Shown here: positions 28,886 through 40,670 of the stretch, piece by piece
Layout of the letters: each line of letters starts with the position of its first letter
How positions within the stretch are numbered: the stretch's first letter is position 1
DNA from: DASPWW01 sp963803425
GTDB lineage: Bacteria > Actinomycetota > Thermoleophilia > Solirubrobacterales > 70-9
DNA: 64,000 nt
Assembly (NCBI GenBank): GCA_963803425.1
Contig: CAWDMA010000003.1
Coordinates: 1-64,000, forward strand
Reading direction: 5' to 3'
Translations under genes and position numbers: made by a program
Notes under the pieces: model-generated
Told to the model about the DNA's origin: nothing
Databases searched by the model: none
The model's input: only the letters and a program-made list of their open reading frames with translations

Positions 28886-29914
28886 GCCGCGCGTCCTCGC
28901 GCAAGCGGCTGCATGGCGACCGCGGACCAGCCAGCCGGACCCGGCTGCCCGGCGCGAGCCTCGGAGCCGAAAGCGCGTCATTGGCGCGCTCGGCGATCAG
29001 GGTGCCGCCGCCGTCGAGTCTCGACGTCGACCCGCGTGCTCGCGCCGTGGTACTGCACGTCGACGACCGTCCCTTGGACCGCGAAGTCGGCCGCAGAGTC
29101 GGCACCGATCCGGATGCGCTCGGGGCGCAGCGAGAACGGCCGGCGGCGGCCGGTCAGGCGCTCCGCCGTCGGCGGATCGACGATGTTCGACGCGCCGACG
29201 AAGCCGGCGACGAAGGCCGTCGCCGGGTGCTCGTAGACCTCCTCGGGCGTGCCGATCTGCTCGATCCGGCCGTGGTTGAACACCGCCAGCCGGTCGCTCA
29301 TGCCGAGCGCCTCCTCCTGGTCGTGGGTGACGTAGACGAAGGTGATGCCGACCTTGCGCTGCAGGGCTTTCAGCTCGGTCTGCATCTGCTGGCGGAGCTT
29401 GAGGTCGAGAGCGCCGAGCGGCTCGTCCAGCAGCAGCACCTCGGGCTGGTTGATCAGGGCGCGGGCGAGCGCCACGCGCTGGCGCTGGCCGCCGGAGAGC
29501 TCCGCCGGCCGGCGCCGGCCGAGGCCGCCGAGCGCCACGAGCTCGAGCATGGCCTCGGCGCGCGCATGACGCTCGGGCTCGCCACGCCGCCGGACCATCA
29601 GCCCGTAGGCGACATTGTCGCAGCACGCTCATGTGCGGGAACAGGGCGTAGTCCTGGAACACCGTGTTGACGTTGCGATCGTAGGGCGGCACGCCCGCCA
29701 TGCTCCGGCCGTGGATCGCGATCGCGCCCGCGTCCGGCTCCTCGAAGCCGGCGATCAGGCGCAGGCAGGTGGTCTTGCCCGAGCCCGAGGGGCCGAGCAT
29801 GGCGAAGAACTCGCCGTCCTCGACCTCGAAGCTGACATCGTCGACCGCGCGCACCGCGCCGAAATGGCGGCTCACCTGCTCGAAGCGGACTGCGGGCTCT
29901 CGCACGTGTATCAT
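28882..29914 (-). CDS. potA: polyamine-type ABC transporter ATP-binding protein, PotA-like (frameshifted)
   Basis: The ATPase of the importer, about 345 residues after repair. Walker A is GPSGSGKTTCLRLIAGFEEP, the Q-loop region VFQDYALFPHMSVL, the signature LSGGQRQRVALARALINQPE, Walker B LLLDEPLGALDLKLR and the switch VTHDQEEAL. A C-terminal TOBE-like domain (FSLRPERIRIGADS, VVDVQYHGASTRVDVE) follows. Frame changes fall near 29622, 29025 and 28930. The TGA overlaps the potB GTG. All nucleotide-binding residues are intact. Confidence 0.87.
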
Positions 29915-30040
29915 GTGCCACCCCGACCCGCTCGGACCATGCCCCCGCCTCCCGACGCGTCGAGGCGAGGCCGCGTCCTGTTCTGCATCGCCGCGGCCGT
30001 CGGAGGGCAGCGGTGCGCGCCGGCGGCGCGAGTCCCCCGG

Positions 30041-31198
<1,158 letters not shown>

Positions 31199-31353
31199 GG
31201 ATGCTGCCTCTTGGTTCGCTTTGGTGAGCATGCTCGGACGATCCCCGGTCTTTGGCAACGGGAAATGACGAGCGCACGCCGGCGCGGGCCCCGCGCAGGG
31301 TGTTGGAGGCGCTGTTGTCGGCATGGGCCTGCACGACCGCTCCGACTGCAGGC

Positions 31354-32421
31354 TCAGACGAGGGGTTGCGCGGGTTGCTCGTCAGGCGGCACGCAGCGAT
31401 AGACCTCGATCTCGCCCTTGCCCTTCAGGCGGCACCCGACCGAGGCAGCGGCTCGGCAGCGGCCCTCGATCCGGCGCCATGCGGCGCCGCTCAGATAGAC
31501 GGCATCTTCGGTGCCGAGCTCCGACAGCCGCGCCGCGGTATTCACGGTGTCGCCCCAGAGATCGAAGCTGAACTTGCTGCGCCCGATCACGCCCGCCACG
31601 ACCGAGCCGATGTCGATGCCAAGCCGGATCTGCCAGCTGGCCGGGTTGCGCCCTGCGGCTGCGACCATCTCGAACCCGAAGCGCGGGCTCGCCATCACCG
31701 GGTCGTCGTGCGGCTCGAGCAGATTGGCGGTCACCATGAAGGCGTCGCCGATGGTCTTGATCTTCTCCAGCCCGTGGCGGGCGGCGGCCTGCTCGAGGTC
31801 GAAGGCCAGCCGGTCGAGGTTGGCCACCACCTCCTCGGCCGGATGACGCTCGCAGTAGCTCGTGAAGCCGACCAAGTCGCCGAAGACGACGACGACGTCC
31901 TCGAAGCGCCGGGGCGAGATCCGATCGGCGGTCTGCAGCTCGCGCACCGCCGGCGCCGGCAGGATCGCGTGCAGCAGCTGGTCGGCGCGCGCCCGCTGGC
32001 GCTCGATCTCGGCCAGATGCGCGGCTTCCCGGTCGTGCAGGCGCTTGCGCTCGAGCGAGGCGCCGATCCGCGCCCGCAGCAGCACCGAGTTGAACGGCTT
32101 CGGCAGATAGTCCTCGGCGCCGAGCTCGATGCACCGGACCACGCTGTCGAGCTCCGAGATCGCCGAGATCATGATCACCGGCATGTGCCGCAGCGCGTCG
32201 TCCGCCTTCAGGCGCTCGAGCACCTGGTAGCCGTTCATCTCCGGCATCATGATGTCGAGCAGGATCAGATCGAACGGTCGGCTGGCGATCAGGTCCAGCG
32301 CCTCGCGGCCGTTGCTCGCGACCGTGACCTCCTCATAGCCCTCCCGCCTGAGCCGCCGGGTCAGCGTGTAGCGGTTGTCATCGTTGTCGTCGACGACCAG
32401 GATTCGTGCGGGCTCGCTCAC
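31354..32421 (-). CDS. response regulator with adenylate/guanylate cyclase output domain
   Basis: Intact, 355 residues. Residues 1-125 are a receiver domain: VVDDNDDNRYTL, phospho-acceptor Asp in LILLDIMMPEMNGYQV, and the KPF motif (YLPKPFN). A short helix with KRLHDREAAHLAEIERQRAR links it to a class III nucleotide cyclase: VVFGDLVGFTSYCE with a metal Asp, KTIGDAFMVTAN (the second metal Asp) and DLWGDTVNTAARLSELG. The KT of KTIGD is compatible with ATP use. It overlaps the single-domain regulator gene upstream by 4 bases and probably turns the kinase signal into cAMP or cGMP. Confidence 0.9.
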   Translation of the reverse strand: MSEPARILVVDDNDDNRYTLTRRLRREGYEEVTVASNGREALDLIASRPFDLILLDIMMPEMNGYQVLERLKADDALRHMPVIMISAISELDSVVRCIELGAEDYLPKPFNSVLLRARIGASLERKRLHDREAAHLAEIERQRARADQLLHAILPAPAVRELQTADRISPRRFEDVVVVFGDLVGFTSYCERHPAEEVVANLDRLAFDLEQAAARHGLEKIKTIGDAFMVTANLLEPHDDPVMASPRFGFEMVAAAGRNPASWQIRLGIDIGSVVAGVIGRSKFSFDLWGDTVNTAARLSELGTEDAVYLSGAAWRRIEGRCRAAASVGCRLKGKGEIEVYRCVPPDEQPAQPLV

Positions 32422-32796
32422 GGCTCCGCCCCGCGCGGCAGCAGAGCCTCGATCTTGGCCATCAGGCCCCGGAGGTCGACCGGCTTGGTATCGTAGTCGT
32501 CACAGCCCGCAGCCAGCGCCCGCTCGCGATCGCCGGTCATCGCGTGCGCGGAAAGCGCGATGATCGGGATCGCCCGGGTCTCGGGCGCGCTCTTGAGCCG
32601 CCGGGCCGCCTCCCAGCCGTCGATCACCGGCAGGCTGAGGTCCATCAGGATCAGGTCCGGGCGCTCGTGCCGGGCGGTCGCGATGCCCTGCCTCGCCATC
32701 GTTGGCGACGATCACCTCGATGCCTTTCCGCTCGAGGCGGTGGCGCAACATGTAGACGTTGTCCTCGTTGTCCTCGACGTAGAGGATCCTAGTCAT
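32418..32796 (-). CDS. single-domain response regulator, DivK-like (frameshifted once)
   Basis: About 125 residues: MTRILYVEDNEDNVYMLRHR from ATG 32796, then after a frame change near 32700 RPDLILMDLSLPVIDGWEAA, IIALSAHAMTGDRERALAAG and CDDYDTKPVDLRGLM. The phosphorylation Asp (LMDLSLP), the acidic pair (VEDNEDN) and the KP lysine are present. There is no output domain, so it should act by protein contact or in a phosphorelay. It lies between the hybrid kinase and the receiver-cyclase and overlaps both. Confidence 0.85.
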
Positions 32797-35700
32797 CGCC
32801 GATCCCCTCGGGCTGGGCCAGCCGCCCGGGAACCGGCCGTCCGACCAGCTCCCGCAGCGCCCGCAAGCAGCTCCTCGCGACCGCACGCCTGCTTCAGCAG
32901 CACCTGCTCGACCGCGCCGTTCAGGCGGCGGTGGTCGTCCTCGGTCAGGTCGGCGGCGGTCACGACCACGACCGGCACGCGCGGGCCTTTGGCATCCGCC
33001 TGCAGCCGGGCCAGGAACTCGAAGCCGTCCATCTCCGGCATCAGCAGATCCAGCAGGATCAGGTCCGGCCGGCGCTCGCGCACGCGCGCCAGCGCCGCCT
33101 GCCCGTCCCCGGCCTCGCTCGCCTGCCAGCCCTCGGCGGTGAGCGCGCGCGCCAGCCAGCGCCGCGCCTCCGGATCGTCGTCGACGATCAGCACCTGCCG
33201 GCGCGCGGCATCGCGGCGGAAGCGGCCGAGCAACTCGCGCAGCCGCTCGCGTTGGATCGGCTTGGTCAGATAGTCGGCGGCGCCGAGGGCATAGCCGCGG
33301 TTCTGCTCGTCGACGATCGTCAGCATCACGACCGGGATCGGCGCGAGATCCGGGTCGGCCTTGAGCGCCTGCAGGACGCTCCAGCCGTCCATCCCGGGCA
33401 TCAGGACATCGAGCGTGATCAGCGCCGGGTGCAGCTGCCGCGCGAGCTCGAGCCCTTCCTGGCCGTCACGGGCGGTGACCACGTCGAAGCCTTCCCGGGC
33501 GAGGAAACGACGCATCAGATCGCGCACGGTCTCCTCGTCGTCGACCACCAGCACCGTCGCGGCATCGGTCGGCGCCCAGCGTCGGACGGCGGCGTGGGGA
33601 TCGGCGAGCCGCGCCTCGGGCTCGAGCGGCGGGGCGGCGCGCTCCGCCGGTTCGGCCGGCAGCCGGACCGTGAAGGTCGTGCCCTTGCCGGCTGCGCTCT
33701 CGACCGTGATGTCGCCGCCCATCAGCCGGGCGAGCTTGCGGCTGATCGCAAGGCCGAGCCCGGTGCCGCCGTAGCGGCGCGTGGTCGAGCTGTCGGCCTG
33801 GCTGAACTCCTGGAACAGCCTCGCGACCTGCTCGGGCGTCATGCCGATCCCGGTGTCGGCGACGCTGATCCGGAGCCAGTCCCGGTCGGCGCGCACGCCG
33901 AGCCGGACCTCGCCCTGTTCGGTGAACTTGCAGGCGTTGCTCAAAAGATTGAGGATGATCTGCCGCAGCCGGGTCGAATCCGAGCGGATGCTGCCGATGT
34001 CCTCGGGACAGTCGACGATCAGCCGATTGCGGTTCTTGGCCGCGAGCGGCTCAGCCGTGAGCGGCGACCTCGCGGATCGCGGCGGCGAGGTCGACCTCCT
34101 CGAGGTGCAGCTCCAGCTTGCCGGCCTCGATCTTGGAGAGGTCGAGGATCTCGTTGATCAGGTGCAGCAGATGGTCGCCCGCGCGGTGGATGCGCCCGAG
34201 CGGCTCGACCAGAGCCTCCTGGCCCTCGTCCTCGGCGTCCTCGCGCAGCATCTCGGCGATGCCGATGATCGCGTTCAGCGGGGTCCGGAGCTCGTGGCTC
34301 ATGTTGGCCAGGAACTCGGACTTGTGCCGGCTGGCCGCCTCGAGCTCGCGCCCCTTCTGCTCGAGCTCCTCGAACAGTCGGGCGTTCTGGATCGCCAGCA
34401 CCGACTGGTTGGCGAGCGTCTGTACGAGATCGACCGCCTCGGCGCGTGAAGCTGCCCGGCGTCTTCCGGCAGAGGACCAGGGCGCCGACCAGCTCATCCT
34501 CGCGCAGCAGCGGCACCGCGAGCAGCGCGCGGTAGCCCGGCTCGCGCATGATGTCGTAGAGAGCGTAGCCACGCTCGCAGATCGATGTCCGGGATCTGGA
34601 CCGCAGCGCGCCGCAGCCCGGCGAGGCCGGTGGCGCCTTCGCCCAGCCGCACCGGCCGTTGCACGATCGCCTCTGATCACCTGCGGATCGATCTCGTGGG
34701 TCGCCTGGAGGCGGAACACCCGGGCGCTCTCGTCGTAGGCCTAGAACACGCCGGCATCCGCCTCGGCGAGCGCGACCGCATGGGCGGCGATCGCGCGCAG
34801 CACCGTCTGCAGCTCCAACGTGGAGCTGATCTCCCGGCTGACCTCGCCGAGCGCCCGCAGCTCCGCGACCGAGCGGGTCAGCTCGCGCGTGCGCGCCTGC
34901 ACCTCGTCGAACAGCCGCGCGTTTTCGATCGCGATCACGGCCTGATCGGCGAACTGCTTCAGCAGCTCTTCCTGCGCCTTCGGCACGGGTCCAGCCTCGG
35001 CCCAGCCGACGACGATGACGCCGACCGGCTCGCCCTGGCGCAGCATCGGCACACCCAGCATTCGGCGCCAGCCCATGGCCGCGGGAAACTGCTGATCGTA
35101 GTCCGGATCGGCCAGCGCGTCCTCCAGGCGGACCATCGACCTGGTGAGCACGACTCGTCCGGAGACCTGGGACGAGTTGGGCGGCATCGGGTACTTGGCC
35201 CGCAGCAGCTCGACATAGCTCGGACCGACGTTGTGGCTGGCGACGAAATGGAGCCGCTCGCCATCGAAGCGGAACACGTTCGCAAACTGGCTGCCGCACA
35301 GAGCGACCGCGTTGCGCACGATCGTCTCGAACACCGGCTGCACCTCGGTCGGCGAGGTACTGATCACGCGCAGGATCGCGGAGGTCGCCGTCTGCTGCTC
35401 CAGTGCCTCCGTCAGGTCGCGGCTGCGCGCCTGCACCTCGTCGAACAGGCGCACGTTCTCGATCGCGATCACCGCCTGATCGGCGAAGGTCGTGACCAGC
35501 TCGATTTCGTTGTCCGTGAACGGCCGGACGATGTTCCGTGCCAGGACGATCACGCCGATCACCGTGTTCCCGCGCAGCAGCGGCACGCCGAGCATGGTGC
35601 GAAAACCTCCCTTCGCCTGCGCCTCGAACCAGGTGAACTCGGGGTCTTGGAGTGATGTCGGTAACGTGCACGGTCCTGCCCTTCGAGCGCGGCGCGGCCG

Positions 35701-36785
35701 GCTATTGTTCCCCGCCCGGGAGCGACGGGGTTCTCGGCGAAGTAGCGCAGAAACCCTCGTCTTTCCGGTAGGCGGCGGCCAGGTGATACGTGCCGTCCGA
35801 GTTCGAGCTTCCAAGATGGTCGCCCGATCCGAATGGCAGAGCCGCGCGGCGGTGGCGACGATCATGTCCAGCACCGGCTGCAGCTCGGTGGTCGACCGGC
35901 TGATGACGCTCAGCACCTCGCGGTCGCGGTCTGCCGCTCGAGCGCCTCGCTGCAGCTCCTGCGTCCGCTCCTCGATCTGCCCGTAGAGGCGCCCCAGCTC
36001 CTCGCAGGTCCGGTTGACGTCGGCGGCGAGCGCGCCGAGCTCGTCGCGGTTGCTGACCTGCACCCGTCTGCTCGAAGTCGCCGGATGCGATCTGGCGCAG
36101 CCGGGCGTCGATCTGGGTGAGCGGCCCGACGATCGACCACGAGAAGACGTAGCCGAGCCCCAGCGCCAGCACGATGCTGGCCAGCGCCAGGCCGACGACC
36201 ACCTTGCGCGAGGTGTCGTAGGCCTGCTGGCTGGCCTCGATCCGCTCGAGCATGTCGGCCTCGGCGACGTTGACCAGCTGGTTGGTCAGCCGCTCGAGCC
36301 GGTCGGCGAGCGGCCGCGCCTGGCGCAGCTGCAGCTCGCGCGCCTCGGCGATCTGGCCGGCGCGGGCGCGCTCGACCGCCTGGGTCACGATCGCGATGAA
36401 GCGGTCGTACTCCTGCCGGACCTCGGTGCAGCAGCTCGACCTCGTCCTGGGCCACGTACTGCAGCCGGTCGAGGTCGTAGCCGAACTGGCTGAGCTGGCG
36501 CAGAGCGCTGTCGAGCGCCCGTTCGTCCTGGGACAGGAGCGCCGAGGAGACGCCATAGAGCTGGCGGGTGGTGTCGTGCTGCACCTGGCGGAAGGCCGCG
36601 ATCTTGCGCTGCAGCCCGATCAGCTCGTCGGTGCGCTCGTTCATGCCGCTGAGCACGCGCAGGCCGACCGCGCCGAGCAGGATCAGGAGCGCCACCATCG
36701 CGAGAAAGGCGACCAGAAGCTTGGTCTGGACGCGCGCCGGCACGCGCGAGACCAGATCGACCGTAAGATTGCGGAGGCGCTTCAA
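32789..36785 (-). CDS. GAF-rich hybrid sensor histidine kinase (frameshifted)
   Basis: A membrane kinase of about 1,330 residues. TTG 36785 overlaps the TGA of the SCO gene. TM1 (LLVAFLAMVALLILLGAVGL, about 36.7 kb) and TM2 (VVVGLALASIVLALGLGYVF, about 36.2 kb) flank a periplasmic helical region; HAMP follows near 36.1 kb, then three GAF domains (35.9-35.45, 35.4-34.9 and 34.85-34.4 kb), the H-box FLANMSHELRTPLNAIIGIA near 34.3 kb, the ATPase domain (VADTGIGM, GGTGLGLAISRKL) and two receivers (LDVLMPGMDGW, LDLLMPEMDGF). Frame changes occur near 36.43, 36.07, 35.93, 35.70, 34.69-34.45, 34.05 and 32.87 kb, and an in-frame TAG sits at 34741 after ADAGVF. Input unknown; partners are the two regulators downstream. 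Confidence 0.82.
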
Positions 36786-37374
36786 GGCTCGTGCACGAGG
36801 CTGAGGAGGTCGTGGCGGAACTCCTCCTCGTCGAACCGATAGCCGAGATACTGCACGCGCATGGTCCCCTGCCGGTCGATCAGCGTGGTCAGCAGGGTGT
36901 GGTCGATCGCGCCGTCCGCCTGCTTGGCGACCGCGACCCCGTAGCGGTGCGCGACCTCGAGCACCGTCGCCGGCTCGCCGGTGAGGAAGCTCCAGCCGGC
37001 GAGGTCGGCCTTGAAGGCCTGGGCGTACTCCTTCAGCACCGCGGGCGTGTCCCGCTCCGGATCGATCGTGATCGAGACGAAGGCGACCTTGCTGCCGAAA
37101 TCCTGCGCCCAGCTCGTTCTGCACCTGCGCCATCTTGTCGGTCAGCAGCGGGCAGATGTCGGGGCACCAGGTATAGATGAAAGTCACCGCGACGACCTTG
37201 CCGCGCAGCGAGGCGAGCGTCACCTCGGCGCCATCCTGCGAGGTCAGGGCGAAGCTCGGGCGCCGCCCCGATCGCCGGCAGCCGCTCTTCCTCGACATGG
37301 TGCGCGGCCTCATGCGCTGGCGCCGGCGTCGCGCCGACCAGCACGCCCAGAACGACAACCAGCGCCGTCCGCAT
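36782..37374 (-). CDS. SCO1/SenC-type copper-binding thioredoxin-fold protein (frameshifted)
   Basis: About 195 residues. A signal-like start (MRTALVVVLGVLVGATPAPA) is followed in another frame by FALTSQDGAEVTLASLRGKV, the copper motif TFIYTWCPDICPLLTDKM with the CPDIC cysteine pair, and the distal ligand His in GAIDHTLLTTLIDRQG. Frame changes fall near 37262 and 37110. SCO proteins deliver copper to the CuA site of cytochrome oxidase or act in redox signalling; no oxidase genes are nearby. Its coupling to a sensor kinase gene suggests a redox or copper input for that kinase, which is inference. Confidence 0.83.
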
Positions 37375-37402
37375 AGTCTACGCCTTCAGCTCGAGCTCGT
37401 CG

Positions 37403-38435
37403 CTATTGCGCCTGGGCGAGCCGCATGCGCCCCTCCGCGGCCGCGCGCAGCAGCTCGTGGGCAATGGCGACACGGTAGTCGATCACGTCCTCCAGGTCCA
37501 TCGCGTGCATCTGCGGCTGCCCGGCTTCGGCTTTCATCGTCACCTTGGGGCCGAGCTCCAGAGTCGTTCCCAACCCGGCATAGAGATAGCGATCGCCGAA
37601 GGTCTGCTTGAGAATCGCGAACGCCGGCTCGCCCGTGCAGTGCACCGGCGCGATCCACTCCACGTTCCACTTGTCACGCAGCGCGGTCGCGATCCGGGTG
37701 ATCTCGTCGGGTTTCGCGGGCAACAGATGGGTGCCGCCGAAGACCAGATGGATCGGCTTGTCGATCACCGACGTCGCGGCCTCGACGACCTTCTCGATGG
37801 TCGGGTGGCTGCAGCCGACCACCAGCACGATGCCATCAGGGGTGTCGATCGCCAGGGAGATCTCCATGACGTCCAGGTCGACGCCCCAGGAGCCCTTCAA
37901 CAGGATCAGATGAAACCCGGGGCCACCTCGGTGGTCTCGGTGATCCAGGTGAAGTTGCCCTGCGGCCACGGGGCTGCCGAAACGCAGGCGTCTCGGGCGG
38001 CTTGCCATCGAAATAGCGCATCTCCGGCGGCAGGGATTCGTCGCGCTTGTAGAAGGTGCCCGGGCAAAGCGGCTCCGAAGACCCCGAAATTCTCCTTGGG
38101 CACGTAGATCTTGACGCTCGGGATTGACGGTCATCAGGTAGTTCAGGCCGCTGGTATGGTCGCCATGGCGATGGGACACGACCGCGAAGTCGAGCTTGGT
38201 CAGGTCGATGCCCTTGGCCTTGACGTTGTGCGCGAAGATCTCGGCGTTATTGCCGGTGTCGAACAGGATGCGCTTGCCGCCATACTCGATGAAGGCGGCA
38301 AATCCCCAGTCCTTGGTCATCGTCGAGGTCTTGCCGAAGGCGTCGTAGAGGACGGTGATCTGGGCTTTGTCGGACTGGGCGAGCGCCGGGCGCGGCCGCC
38401 TCACGGCAGCCCAGCCACCGATGATCGCCAGACAT
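37403..38435 (-). CDS. MBL-fold metallo-hydrolase, secreted (frameshifted)
   Basis: About 340 residues. The reading begins with a hydrophobic, probably exported N-terminus that changes frame near 38400 (Ala-rich, ending ALAQSDK), then ITVLYDAFGKTSTMTKDWGF and AAFIEYGGKRILFDTGNNAE. The metal motif is VVSHRHGDHTSGLNYL (HxHxDH); later ligands are VVGCSHPTIE and the His of VFGGTHLL and APVHCTGEPA. Frame changes near 38125, 38040 and 37925 lie in the middle. This resembles the beta-RFAP-synthase-like/COG1237 subgroup. Substrate unknown. The exact start is uncertain. Confidence 0.78.
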
Positions 38436-38541
38436 TGCGAGCGCGAGGGCGCGCCAGGTGTATTTCCAGGTTGCTGGTCTCGCTGCTATTGTTCAAAGCC
38501 TGGCAATCCGCATCGTGCGTGCCAGTACGCGCGCCCCGCGG

Positions 38542-38560
38542 GCCGGTGCTCAGCACCGGC
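38542..38560. terminator. perfect 9-bp hairpin between MBL gene and tandem binding-protein genes
   Basis: GCCGGTGCT-C-AGCACCGGC is a perfect inverted repeat with a one-base centre. It lies about 10 bases beyond the stop codon of the minus-strand binding protein A gene. On that strand no T-run follows it, but on the plus strand AAAAA follows, so as an intrinsic terminator it is weak. It probably marks the end of the binding-protein unit. Confidence 0.4.
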
Positions 38561-38569
38561 AAAAATGTC

Positions 38570-39577
38570 TCACGCCTTGCAGCTCGCGCTTGAGCTGGTC
38601 GACGAAGCGCCAGTCGGTGCCTTCGGCGAGGATCTGGTTCGGGTTCGCGCTGATCATGCCGACCTCATGGAGCCGCAGCGCATAGAAGCGCATCGTATCC
38701 TCCGAGTCGTATTCGTGCCATCGGTCGTACGGCACCTCCTCGATCGTCTGGAGCGCGAAGTCGTACGTCTCCGTGAATCCGCCATCCACCAGACGCCGGG
38801 CGGCCGCCTCCGGCTCGGCGCTGCAGAAGTCGGCGGCCTTGAAGAGCGCGCGCAGAAAGCGCTTGGTCGCCACCGGATGATCGCGCACCCAGGCGCGGTT
38901 GCCGTAGATCATGCAGCAGAAGTACTCCGACCAGGGCTTGTCGGTGGCCGTCTTGAGGATCACGCGGCCGATGCCGCGGGCGCGCAGCTCCTGCGGCTCG
39001 GGCGGGAAGCCAAGAAAGGCGTCGGTCTTGCCGTCGGCAAACTGCTCCATGGCCTTGCCGTCTGGCGGCACGACCCACTCGATGTCCTGCTTCGGGTCGA
39101 GGCCGACGTGCTTGGCCATGATCGACAGGTACAGATGTCCGCTCGAGGCCAGGGTCTGGATGCCGACGCGTCGGCCCTTCAGGTCGCCGATATTGCGGAT
39201 CGGCTCGTGCGCGAACAGCTCGTAGCAGCCGACATGCAAGCCGCCGAGCGCGGTGATCGGCAGGCCCGCATCGATGTGATAGACGACCGTGCCGGCGAAG
39301 CTGGCGCCGAAGTCGACATCGCCGTCGGCGATCATCTGCGGCGCGGTGAAGCCTCCGGCCGCTCGTACGTACTGGATGTCCGTGAAGCCTTCCGCGCGCA
39401 GGAGCTCCTCGGTCACATCCAACGGAGCGAAGCAGATGGCCGGTGTAGAACGCCAGGCGGATCGTGGTCGTCTCCGGCGGCCCCTCGTCGGCGAGCGCTG
39501 CCCGCGGGCCGAGCACGCTCGCGGCCGCGGCCAACGACGCCTGGTCAGAAAATCGCGGCGATTTGGATGATCGGCAT
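38570..39577 (-). CDS. ABC substrate-binding protein A, SsuA/THI5-like (frameshifted)
   Basis: First of three tandem paralogues, about 335 residues. The start MPIIQ-SRRDFL (ATG 39577, with a frame change in the signal) is a twin-arginine-like leader shared by all copies. Frame changes near 39545 and 39430 precede PLDVTEELLRAEGFTDIQYV, GASFAGTVVYHIDAGLPITA, GCYELFAHEPIRNIGDLKGR, TDAFLGFPPEPQELRARGIG and VATKRFLRALFKAADFC, the NMT1/SsuA-like lobe motifs. The family end ELKA-stop is reached if one extra C is removed, at 38570. No permease or ATPase is adjacent. Ligand unknown (sulfonate, nitrate, pyrimidine-like or aromatic). Confidence 0.78.
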
Positions 39578-39616
39578 CAAAGTCTCCCGTGTTCGGCCCG
39601 GCGCCACTCGAACATC

Positions 39617-40622
39617 TTACCCCTTCAGCTCGCGCTTGAGCTCGTCGAGGAACCGCCAGTCGGTGCCCTCGGCGATGATCTCCTGCGGAGTCGAGCTGAT
39701 CATACCGACCTCGCGGAGCCGCAGGGCGTAGAACCGCATCGAGTCCTCGAATCCCACTCGTGCCAAGCGTGGTAGGGCAGCTCGTCGGATCGTCTCGAGC
39801 CCGTAGTCGTAGCGGTCAGTGAACCCGCCATCGACCAGCCTTCGGGCCGCGACTTCAGGCTCGGCGCTGCAGAATTCGGCCGCCTTGAAGACCGCGCGCA
39901 GAAAGCGCTTGGTCGCCACCGGATGATCGCGGACCCAGGCGCGATTGCCGACACCATGCAGCAGAAGTACTGAGACCAGGGCTTGTCTGTGATGCGTGTT
40001 CAGGATCACCCGGTTGAAGCCGCGATCGCGCAGCTCCTGCGGCTCGGGCGGAAAGCCTAGAAAGGCGTCGGTCTTGCCCGCGGCGAAAAGTCCTCGGCAT
40101 TGCCGTCCGGCGGCACACCCACTCGATGTCCTCCTTCGGGTCGAGGCCGACATGCGTGGCCATGATCGAGACGTAGAGATGGCCGCTCGACGGCCAGGGT
40201 CTGGATGCCGACACGCCGGCCCTTGAGGTCGCTGATGCGTGCGGATCGGCTCGCGCGCGAACAGCTCGTAGCAGCCCGGTGGAGACCGCCAGGGCGGTGA
40301 TCGGCAGGCCCGCGTCCAGATGGTAGACGAGCCTGCCGGCGAAGTTCGCGCCAAAATCCAGATCGCCTCGTTCGATCATCTTGGCGCGGCTGACGCCTCG
40401 TCCTGTCGGTCACGTAGCTGGATCTCGGTGAAACCTTCGGCGCGCAGGAACGTTCGGTCACATCCAACGGGGCAAAGCAGATGGTCGTTGTATAACTCAA
40501 GGCGGATCGTGGTGGTCTCCGGCGGCCCCTCGTCGGCGAGCGGTGCCCGGGGCCGAGGACGCCGCGGCCGCGGCCAACGACACGTTGGCCAGGAAATCGC
40601 GGCGACTCTGCCTGATCGGCAT
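39617..40622 (-). CDS. ABC substrate-binding protein B, SsuA/THI5-like (heavily frameshifted)
   Basis: Second tandem paralogue. ATG 40622 follows GGAGG and reads MPIRQSRRDFLANVSLAAAA. The rest matches copy A over its whole length in broken pieces (FGANFAGRLVYHLDAGLPIT, DAFLGFPPEPQELRDRGFNR, HPVATKRFLRAVFKAAEFCS, MRFYALRLREVGMISSTPQE, LDELKRELKG-stop). At least seven frame changes are present (near 40545, 40455, 40400, 40280, 40240, 40190, 40090, 40000, 39950, 39755). This is the densest damage in the window; it may be a true pseudogene or a collapsed repeat with poor consensus. Confidence 0.65.
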
Positions 40623-40670
40623 CAAAGCCTCCTCCGCTCAGTTAGCGGCGCCGGCGCCACCCGAGACTGC

